NCBI GenBank assembly: GCA_025458105.1
Contig: JALOTD010000064.1
Location: 1 to 52,229 of the forward strand
DNA length: 52,229 nt
Source of the DNA: Tabrizicola sp.
GTDB lineage: Bacteria > Pseudomonadota > Alphaproteobacteria > Rhodobacterales > Rhodobacteraceae
Direction of reading: 5' to 3'
Part shown: one piece after another, positions 46,608-52,229 of the stretch
Layout of the letters: each line of letters opens with the position of its first letter
Numbering within the stretch: position 1 is the stretch's first letter
Notes under the pieces: generated by a model
What the model was told of the DNA's origin: nothing
What the model saw: only the letters and a program-made list of their open reading frames with translations
Database searches by the model: none
Program-made: the position numbers and the translations under genes

Positions 46608-47017
46608 CAGGTGTCCTCGTCAGGCTTTTCGAGGTCGCGTTGAACCGTGGGGTCGGAAAACAGACGGCGGGTTTCGTCGAGACGGTCGAAGGTCTCATCG
46701 GGGCGGAAGCGCAGGTCGGGGGCGTATTTCAGCGTCAGTTCGCTGGCCACCCGGTGGCGCAGTTCGGCCTTGTTGCGGGCAAGCGCCTTGATCGCGTCCT
46801 CGACCGGGACGGAGCCCATCAGTGGCATGACATAGACCGTGGCAACCTTGAGGTCGGGCGAGCACGACACCTCGCCCACGGTGATCGACATTGCATTCAG
46901 TTCGGGGTCGTGGATCTCGGCCCGGTTCAGGACGTCGCTCAGGGTGCGGCGGATGAGTTCTCCGACGCGCAGCTGGCGTTGCGAGGGGCCGGAGGCGGTG
47001 GGGAAGCGTTTGGACAT
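46607..47017 (-). CDS. rbfA: Ribosome-binding factor A
   Basis: 136 residues, complete. It matures the 30S subunit by binding near the 5' helix of 16S r[33 protein letters not shown] and [32 protein letters not shown] form the KH-like fold; the tail [25 protein letters not shown] is typical. Its start is only about five bases from the first in-frame ATG of divergent dapB, leaving no promoter space. That is best explained by the deletion that also removed the dapB N-terminus. Confidence 0.94.
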   Translation of the reverse strand: MSKRFPTASGPSQRQLRVGELIRRTLSDVLNRAEIHDPELNAMSITVGEVSCSPDLKVATVYVMPLMGSVPVEDAIKALARNKAELRHRVASELTLKYAPDLRFRPDETFDRLDETRRLFSDPTVQRDLEKPDEDT

Positions 47018-47022
47018 TCGGG

Positions 47023-47787
47023 ATGGGGCAGACGCTGGTGCGGCTGGCGCAGGCCTCGGACAAGCTGCGGCTGGTTGGCTGCGTCGAACGCGCCGGGAGC
47101 CCCTGGATCGGCCAGGATGTGGGCGAGGCGATGGGCGGACCGGCGTTGGGGATCAGGGTGACCGACGACCCGCTGGAGGCTTTCGCACGCGCGCAGGCGG
47201 TGATCGACTTTACCGCGCCCGCCGCCACGGTGGAATTCGCCGCGCTGGCCGCGCAGGCCCGCGCGGTGCATGTGATCGGCACGACCGGGCTGGAGCCGGA
47301 CCATCTGGCCAAGATCGAGGCGGCAAGCCGTCATGCGGTGATCGTGCGGGCGGGGAACATGTCTTTAGGCGTGAACCTGCTGGTGCGGCTGACGCAAAAG
47401 GTGGCCGAGGCGCTGGATGCCGACTGGGACGTGGAAATCGTCGAGGCGCATCACCGGATGAAGGTGGACGCGCCCTCGGGCACAGCGCTGATGCTGGGCG
47501 CGGCGGCGGCGGCGGGTCGGGGGGTAAGCCTGGACAACTCCAAAGTCTCGGGCCGTGACGGCATCACCGGCGCGCGGGAACGCGGCACCATCGGATTCAG
47601 CGCAATTCGGGGCGGCGATGTCGTGGGCGAGCATGACGTGATCTTTGCCGGCGAGGGCGAGCGGATCGTGCTGCGGCACCTTGCGACCGACCGCGCGATC
47701 TTTGCCCGGGGCGCGTTGAAGGCGGCGGTCTGGGGGCAGGGGCAGAAGCCCGGTCAGTATGACATGATGGATGTGCTTGGGGTCTAG
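47023..47787 (+). CDS. dapB: 4-hydroxy-tetrahydrodipicolinate reductase, N-terminus missing
   Basis: 254 residues. DapB makes tetrahydrodipicolinate for lysine and diaminopimelate. [41 protein letters not shown], the catalytic [44 protein letters not shown] and the tail [11 protein letters not shown] are complete. However, it begins [10 protein letters not shown], which in the family follows GASGR. The first 15-20 residues, with the glycine motif of the NAD(P)H site, are absent, and so is any space to rbfA. As written the enzyme should not bind its cofactor. DapB is normally essential, so a sequence gap near 47018-47024 is suspected. Confidence 0.9.
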   Translation: MGQTLVRLAQASDKLRLVGCVERAGSPWIGQDVGEAMGGPALGIRVTDDPLEAFARAQAVIDFTAPAATVEFAALAAQARAVHVIGTTGLEPDHLAKIEAASRHAVIVRAGNMSLGVNLLVRLTQKVAEALDADWDVEIVEAHHRMKVDAPSGTALMLGAAAAAGRGVSLDNSKVSGRDGITGARERGTIGFSAIRGGDVVGEHDVIFAGEGERIVLRHLATDRAIFARGALKAAVWGQGQKPGQYDMMDVLGV

Positions 47788-47847
47788 GGGGCGAGTCATC
47801 CAGTTTCCCGGCTGATGCGTAACATACCATCACCCCGGGGGCCTGCC

Positions 47848-48210
47848 ATGTTCCGCGCGATCACAACCATCCTGTTCCTTGCCCTTCCATCTCTGGCGAA
47901 TGCCAATGAATTCAAACCGGTGAAAGAGAAGGAGAGCTTCCTGTCGCTGGTCCAGAACCGCGAGTTGCGGATCGGAATTTACAACCTCTCGCTCAACGTG
48001 CTGCCGGATGGGCAGATCAAGGGCAAGGCGCTGGGCTGGGAGATCACGGGCAGCTGGAAATGGCAGGATGGCTATTTCTGCCGCGAGATGGACTGGAGCG
48101 GGATGCCCATCGAGTACAATTGCCAGCTGGTGGAGGCGCAGGGCGCCGACAAGTTGCGCTTTACGGTTGACAAGGGCGCGGGAGATTCGGCGACCTTCCG
48201 GTTGCGCTGA
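47848..48210 (+). CDS. Small secreted protein of unknown function
   Basis: 120 residues with signal peptide MFRAITTILFLALPSLANA. The mature part is short and beta-rich: FLSLVQNRELRIGIYNLSLNVLPDGQIKGKALGWEITGSWKWQDGYFCREMDWSGMPIEYNCQLVEAQG. Two cysteines (FCRE, YNCQ) could form one disulfide. I recognise the type from downstream of dapB in related genomes but no named domain. The start has no clear ribosome binding site except GGGGG. Confidence 0.7.
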   Translation: MFRAITTILFLALPSLANANEFKPVKEKESFLSLVQNRELRIGIYNLSLNVLPDGQIKGKALGWEITGSWKWQDGYFCREMDWSGMPIEYNCQLVEAQGADKLRFTVDKGAGDSATFRLR

Positions 48211-48295
48211 GAGGGACGCTCATCCAGCCCTTGCGGGCTGTCTTCGCTGGGGCGGGTCCCGGCGATGAGGGACCGAACGGGACCGAAGAGCGGCC

Positions 48296-48478
48296 CTAGA
48301 AGTCGACCGCCAGGCCCTTCTTTTCCCAATCGCCATACCGGACGGGTTCCGGCCCGTCTCGCCCGCCAAGTTCGGGGGGCAGGGGGGCCTTGGCCTCGGC
48401 TGCCTTGCGACGTGCCTCGGCCTCGGCCAGGGCGCGCTGGGCGGCGGGGGGCAAGTCGGGGCGGTCGGGGTCTGACAT
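48296..48478 (-). CDS. DUF1674 protein (SDHAF4-like)
   Basis: 60 residues. It begins MSDPDRPDLPPAAQRALAEAEARRKAAEAKAPLPPELGG and ends with the family signature GPEPVRYGDWEKKGLAVDF. DUF1674 is the bacterial counterpart of the mitochondrial succinate dehydrogenase assembly factor SDHAF4; the role in bacteria is inferred from that. AAGAGGAAA precedes the ATG. Divergent from rsmB, with 63 bases between starts. Confidence 0.88.
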   Translation of the reverse strand: MSDPDRPDLPPAAQRALAEAEARRKAAEAKAPLPPELGGRDGPEPVRYGDWEKKGLAVDF

Positions 48479-48541
48479 CGCGGGTTTCCTCTTGGTTGCT
48501 GTTGATATACGGCGCAGGCAGCAGGCAGCAAGGGGACGGGC

Positions 48542-49777
48542 ATGGCCGAAGGGGTGGTGGCGCGCGAAACGGCAGTGGCGATCCTGGACGGGGTTCTGGG
48601 CGAAGGGCGGATGCTGTCGGATTTTGACGGGTCAGGCCTCGCCCCGGCCGACCGGGCGCGGGCCTTGCGGCTGGCACAGGCCGTGCTGCGGCATCTGGAG
48701 CCTGCGGACAAGGTGCTGGACCGCCAGTTGCGCAAGTCGCCCCCGCTGACTGTGCGCAACGTCTTGCGGCTGGCGGTGGTGGAACGCGCGCATGGGGCTG
48801 CGGCGCATGGCGTAGTGAATGCCGCGGTCGAGATCGTGCGCAAGGGCAAGCGGACGGCGCATCTGGCGGGGCTGGTGAACGCAGTCCTGCGGGCCTTGCC
48901 CGAGGTGGCCTTTGCGGGCCTGCCGCCGCAAAGGATGCCGCGCTGGCTGCGTCAGCCCCTGGTGCATGCCTACGGGCGCGACGTGGTCAGCGCCATCGAG
49001 GCGGTGCAGGCGCAGGAGCCTCCGCTGGACCTGACCTTGCGGGCCGGTTTCCCGGCACCGGAGGGTGAGGTGTTGCCAACGGGCAGTCTGCGGCTGAGGG
49101 AGGCCGGGCAGGTCTCGGCGATGCCCGGCTATGCCGAGGGCGGCTGGTGGGTGCAGGATGCCGCGGCCAGCCTGCCCGCGCGGATGCTGGAGGTACGCCC
49201 GGGCGAACGGGTGCTGGACCTGTGCGCCGCGCCCGGGGGCAAGACGCTGCAACTGGCGGCGGCGGGGGCGGAGGTCACGGCGCTGGATGTTTCGGAATCC
49301 CGGACGGCACGGCTGCGGGCGAACCTTGCGCGGACGGGGCTGACGGCGCAGGTCGTGGTGGCGGATGCGCTGGAATGGTGGCCCGAGGGGACCTTTGACG
49401 CGATCCTTCTGGATGCGCCCTGTTCGGCGACGGGGACGATCCGGCGGCATCCGGACCTGCCTTTTGTCAAGGACGGGTCAGAGGTGCCGGGGCTGGTCGC
49501 CCTGCAGGCACAGCTTCTGGACCGGGCGCTTGGCTGGCTGAAACCTGGCGGGCGGCTGGTCTTTGCCACCTGCTCGCTTCTGCCGGAGGAGGGAGAGGGG
49601 CAGCTGGCGAGCCTGTTGGCGCGGCATCCGGGGCTGGTCGTGGAGCGGGTGGACCTGCCCGGGATTGAACCAGGGTGGTGGACCGAGGCCGACGGTTTGC
49701 GGCTGCGCCCGGATTACTGGGCAGACCGGGGCGGGATGGATGGGTTCTTCATGGCGCGGTTACGCCGGCCTTTGTAG
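48542..49777 (+). CDS. rsmB: 16S rRNA (cytosine-967-C5)-methyltransferase-type RsmB
   Basis: 411 residues. The N-terminal NusB-like domain (ARETAVAILDGVLGEGRML, NVLRLAVVERAHGAAAHGVVNAAVEIV) is fused to a Rossmann methyltransferase with the SAM loop VLDLCAAPGGKTLQLAA, DAPCSATGTIRRHPD and the catalytic cysteine in FATCSLLPEEGE. Complete. It methylates C967 of 16S rRNA in the known relatives. Its TAG stop is part of a hairpin that also contains the stop of the convergent SDR gene. Confidence 0.94.
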   Translation: MAEGVVARETAVAILDGVLGEGRMLSDFDGSGLAPADRARALRLAQAVLRHLEPADKVLDRQLRKSPPLTVRNVLRLAVVERAHGAAAHGVVNAAVEIVRKGKRTAHLAGLVNAVLRALPEVAFAGLPPQRMPRWLRQPLVHAYGRDVVSAIEAVQAQEPPLDLTLRAGFPAPEGEVLPTGSLRLREAGQVSAMPGYAEGGWWVQDAAASLPARMLEVRPGERVLDLCAAPGGKTLQLAAAGAEVTALDVSESRTARLRANLARTGLTAQVVVADALEWWPEGTFDAILLDAPCSATGTIRRHPDLPFVKDGSEVPGLVALQAQLLDRALGWLKPGGRLVFATCSLLPEEGEGQLASLLARHPGLVVERVDLPGIEPGWWTEADGLRLRPDYWADRGGMDGFFMARLRRPL

Positions 49778-49801
49778 GGTGCGTGATATCGCGCACCCTA
49801 C
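49774..49801. terminator. GTAGGGTG hairpin carrying both convergent stop codons
   Basis: Arms GTAGGGTGCG (49774-49783) and CGCACCCTAC (49792-49801). The left TAG is the rsmB stop and the right CTA, read on the other strand, is the SDR stop. A likely bidirectional terminator, related to the repeat at 44916-44942. Confidence 0.8.
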
Positions 49802-50544
49802 TTGGCGTCGCGCGGGGGGAACATCCGGTAGTAGAGCCAATCCGGCAGGAACTGGCCGCCGCGGAACAGCCAGCTGAAGACGGTCGGGAAGCTGACCTTG
49901 AAGCGGGCCGATTGCATGTGGCGGAACATGATGTCCGCCGCCGCCTCTGGCTCCATGATGAAAGGCATCTGGAAATCGTTCTTCGCGGTCAGCCGTGTGC
50001 GGATGAACCCGGGGTTTGCCAGCTGCACGGCAATGCCGGTCTTTCTCAGGTCGGCATAGAGCGATTCGGCCAGGACCATCGTCCCGGCCTTCGACGCCGC
50101 ATAGCCGATGGCGCCGGGCAGGCCGCGGAAGCCGGAGAGCGAGCCGGTGATGACGATGTGGCCCCGGCCCTTTGCCACCATCCCCGGAAGGGCTGCCCCC
50201 ACGGCCCGGATGCAGCCGGTGAAGTTGATGTCGGCCATGGCCTCGGCGGCCTCGGCGTCCCAGTCTTGCGCGCGCATCGGCCAGTAGACCCCGGCCAGGA
50301 AGACCATCCCGTCCAGATCGCCAAGCTGTGCCGCCGCCGCCGCCACGCTGTCGGAGGAGCCCACATCCACCGGCAGGGCGGTGGCCTTGCCGGGCAGGCC
50401 AGCCACGGCTTGGGCCAGTGTCTCGGGGTTGCGGGCCGAGAGGATCAGCTCGGCCCCGGCGGCGGAAAGCTTTTGCGCCAGTGCCAGGCCCAGCCCTTCG
50501 GAGGCACCAACCAGCCAGTAGCGTTTGCCTGCAAAGGACCTCAT
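49798..50544 (-). CDS. Short-chain dehydrogenase/reductase
   Basis: 248 residues. Rossmann start KRYWLVGASEGLGLALAQKLSAAGAELILSAR with the GASxGxG-like cofactor loop, VDV, AGVYWPM in place of the usual NNAG, and the catalytic ITGSLSGFRGLPGAIGYAASKAG (Ser, Tyr-x-x-x-Lys). The tail FKVSFPTVFSWLFRGGQFLPDWLYYRMF is basic and aromatic. The ATGA overlap with the DUF3833 gene shows coupling. The MFS-DUF3833-SDR order resembles, from memory, part of the sigma-E/ChrR-controlled singlet-oxygen response cluster of Rhodobacter; this needs checking. Confidence 0.88.
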   Translation of the reverse strand: MRSFAGKRYWLVGASEGLGLALAQKLSAAGAELILSARNPETLAQAVAGLPGKATALPVDVGSSDSVAAAAAQLGDLDGMVFLAGVYWPMRAQDWDAEAAEAMADINFTGCIRAVGAALPGMVAKGRGHIVITGSLSGFRGLPGAIGYAASKAGTMVLAESLYADLRKTGIAVQLANPGFIRTRLTAKNDFQMPFIMEPEAAADIMFRHMQSARFKVSFPTVFSWLFRGGQFLPDWLYYRMFPPRDAK

Positions 50545-51140
50545 TCCGCGGCCATGTCGGCGCGGGCCTCGCGCGATTGCACCTGCGCTACGGGGCGCAT
50601 GGTCGCCACCAACTCGGCCACCTTGATCCCGAACTTGCGGAACTGCGAGCGGTTCATGATCGTGCCGTTTTCCATCAGGTACATCCAGTCAGTCACGTCC
50701 AGGACATGCCCCCCGGCCTCGGGCGTGAGGCGGATACGGTACCGCAGCATGACCGAAGGCCCCTCGACCCGGCCGGTGCCCTGGCCCACGACATCGGCTG
50801 CAGTCGCGGAGATCGTTCCGCCCGGCCCCAGGGCCAGCGTCCAGGCGCGGTGCTGGACCGAGCCGCTGTCATATCGGAAGACCTCGGCCAGGGTGCCGGT
50901 GGTCCCATCCCAGGTGCCCTGCATGTCGGCGACGAAGCGCGAGGCAACGCGGCCGGTGGGACCGAAGATCACACCTTCGCACAGAAGCGGACCGGAGAGG
51001 TGCTGACGCAGGTCAAACGCCGGACCCTTGCCGGAATAATCCTCGGGCGCTTGCGCCTGGAAGGACGCAAAGCGGCTGCGCAGCGCCAGAAGGGCGATGA
51101 CGATCAGCGCACCCAGGAAAGCGGACAGGAGAGGGGTCAC
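50541..51140 (-). CDS. DUF3833-family protein
   Basis: 199 residues from a GTG that overlaps the upstream stop (GTGA). One N-terminal helix (PLLSAFLGALIVIALLALRSRF) is followed by a lipocalin-like beta domain: LSGPLLCEGVIFGPTGRVASRFVADMQGTWDG, GTLAEVFRYDSGSVQHRAWTL, VEGPSVMLRYRIRL and VTDWMYLMENGTIMNRSQFRKFGIKVAELVATM. This is the DUF3833 pattern. It is probably anchored on the periplasmic side; its role is unknown. It lies between an MFS transporter and an SDR in one coupled operon. Confidence 0.87.
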   Translation of the reverse strand: MTPLLSAFLGALIVIALLALRSRFASFQAQAPEDYSGKGPAFDLRQHLSGPLLCEGVIFGPTGRVASRFVADMQGTWDGTTGTLAEVFRYDSGSVQHRAWTLALGPGGTISATAADVVGQGTGRVEGPSVMLRYRIRLTPEAGGHVLDVTDWMYLMENGTIMNRSQFRKFGIKVAELVATMRPVAQVQSREARADMAAE

Positions 51141-52229
51141 GCGGCGGCCTTTTCGGTTGTCCCCGGCAGTGGGGTGAAGCTGAGCAGCAGGATAGCTGCC
51201 ACTTTCAATACGCAAGGCAGGGCCGCGTAGATCAATGTCAGGCTGCGAAGGGCGGATTCGCTGTTGTTGGGGCCTGGCTGGAAGCCGAGCGCGTCCAGCG
51301 CGGGCAGGATCGTCAGCGCGGCCAGCGCGAGCGAGAGTTTCGACACGAAGGACCAGAGGCCGAAGGCGGCGGCTTCGGGAATCGCCTTCTGCGCCAGTCG
51401 GTTGGCGAAAACTGCCGGAAGCAGCGTGAGGTCGGCCCCAAGCGTGGCGCCGGACGCGGCACAGATCAGCGCGAAGGCGATGCCGTCGCCGGAGCCAAGC
51501 GTGAGCGTCCAGAGAAAGGCCGCGATGGCCAGCATCATGGCAGACAAAAGGACGGGCCGGGGCGAGAAGCGGCGGGCAAGAAGGCTCCAGACCGGGGTGG
51601 AGAGGGCTGCGGCAAGGAAGAAGAGAAGGAGCAGCGGGCCTTCCCAGCCGGGCAAGCCCAGACGACTTTCGACGAAGAAGAGGAAAAGGGTGGAGGTGAC
51701 GGCAACCGGGGCCGCGTTCAGAAGCGCGATCAGGAGAAGCCGTCGGGCGAGCGGGTCGGACAGGACCGGGCGGAACAGGGTCAGGGGGCCGGGCGAGGGT
51801 TCGGCGGCGCGGCCCTGCCATTCGGGGCGCATGGCCAGCGTGGCCATAAGTGCAAGGGCGGCGAAAAGGACGGCGAACAGGGTGAAGGGCTGGCTGGTCA
51901 GGGGCGCAAGGGCGACGGGCGCGACGGCGGCGAGGCAGACACCCAGGAGCGAGCCGCCCTCCCGCCACCCGGCAAGCCGGATGTGGCCCTGAGGACCGAG
52001 GGCTTCGGCCTTGCCCACGCCTTCAGCGTAAAAGCAGATGGTCAGAAAGGAGAACCCGCTGAAGAGGCCTGTGAGACAGAGCGCGAACCAAAAGAGCGGC
52101 GCGGTTGGCGGGACGACGGCGAAGAGGCCGGTCATCGAGACGACCATCAGCAGGACGGCGAGTGCCACGCCCAAGGAGCGGCGGGGCCGCGTCGCCTCGG
52201 CCAGCCAGCCGAGGAAGGGGTCTTGCACC
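51137..52229 (-). CDS. MFS (GPH/MelB-type) transporter, 5' end off window
   Basis: 363 residues visible; the N-terminus lies beyond the right edge. The first visible block QDPFLGWLAEATRPRR matches the DPxxG..D/ER..xR motif between helices 2 and 3 of GPH-type symporters. Ten further hydrophobic helices follow, with a basic loop between halves (RPVLSDPLARRLLLIAL) and SRLGLPGWEGPLLLLFFLAAALSTPVW. The C-terminal helix ends LLLSFTPLPGTTEKAAA. The substrate is unknown; genes of this type linked to DUF3833 and SDR may move lipids or isoprenoids, but that is a guess. GTGA overlap couples it to DUF3833. Confidence 0.85.
   Translation of the reverse strand, partial: VQDPFLGWLAEATRPRRSLGVALAVLLMVVSMTGLFAVVPPTAPLFWFALCLTGLFSGFSFLTICFYAEGVGKAEALGPQGHIRLAGWREGGSLLGVCLAAVAPVALAPLTSQPFTLFAVLFAALALMATLAMRPEWQGRAAEPSPGPLTLFRPVLSDPLARRLLLIALLNAAPVAVTSTLFLFFVESRLGLPGWEGPLLLLFFLAAALSTPVWSLLARRFSPRPVLLSAMMLAIAAFLWTLTLGSGDGIAFALICAASGATLGADLTLLPAVFANRLAQKAIPEAAAFGLWSFVSKLSLALAALTILPALDALGFQPGPNNSESALRSLTLIYAALPCVLKVAAILLLSFTPLPGTTEKAAA

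Overview
The window is GC-rich DNA from an alphaproteobacterium, almost certainly a member of Rhodobacterales (Rhodobacter/Paracoccus relatives). The evidence is the tandem Rhodobacter-type porins, the argH / tiny lipoproteins / DUF2834 / lysA / TIGR02302 block, the dapB-rbfA-truB block, the leuS-lptE-holA block and a complete beta-hydroxyaspartate cycle cluster. No rRNA, tRNA, CRISPR array, transposase or integrase was recognised.

Layout. Positions 1-7 kb: a damaged urtA (urea ABC transporter binding protein), a small hypothetical gene, an OsmC-like gene, then holA, lptE, leuS and a DUF3576 lipoprotein on the minus strand. 7-10 kb: two tandem porins (the first has lost its signal peptide) and a YggS-type PLP protein. 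10-15 kb: a four-gene operon (Tat-exported FAD-linked oxidase plus three membrane or unknown proteins) and an amylosucrase-like GH13 enzyme. 15-21 kb: L,D-transpeptidase overlapping ribA, a CenR-like response regulator followed by two homologous small-RNA-like units, an alpha/beta hydrolase, xth, a DUF2087 protein and a peptidoglycan-binding protein. 21-28 kb: tlpA divergent from argH, two tiny lipoproteins, DUF2834, lysA, TIGR02302 and a ParB-domain protein.

29-31 kb is an AT-richer islet holding one gene, an OLD-family ATPase/TOPRIM nuclease that is probably horizontally acquired and may be a defence gene. 31-42 kb: a fused hydantoinase/5-oxoprolinase, a DUF533 protein, then bhcR divergent from bhcABCD. 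These enzymes convert glyoxylate plus glycine to iminosuccinate and aspartate. A second glyceraldehyde-3-phosphate dehydrogenase follows. 42-52 kb: a broken GNAT gene, an AbrB-type membrane protein, a cupin, a voltage-gated-type K+ channel with a zinc ribbon, truB, a phosphodiester glycosidase, rbfA, dapB, a secreted protein, a DUF1674 protein, rsmB, and a translationally coupled MFS/DUF3833/SDR operon that runs off the right edge.

The most unusual window-wide signal is a set of short missing segments (tens of bases) in otherwise well-conserved genes: urtA, the lptE/holA boundary, porin 1, the hydantoinase, the GNAT gene and the rbfA/dapB boundary. Several lie in genes expected to be essential, so assembly deletions are the first hypothesis, but they must be known before any of these genes is interpreted. 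Other points of interest are the tandem sRNA-like pair behind the cenR-like gene, the OLD islet, an exact 16-bp palindrome present twice about 10.7 kb apart, and several families of intergenic hairpin repeats.
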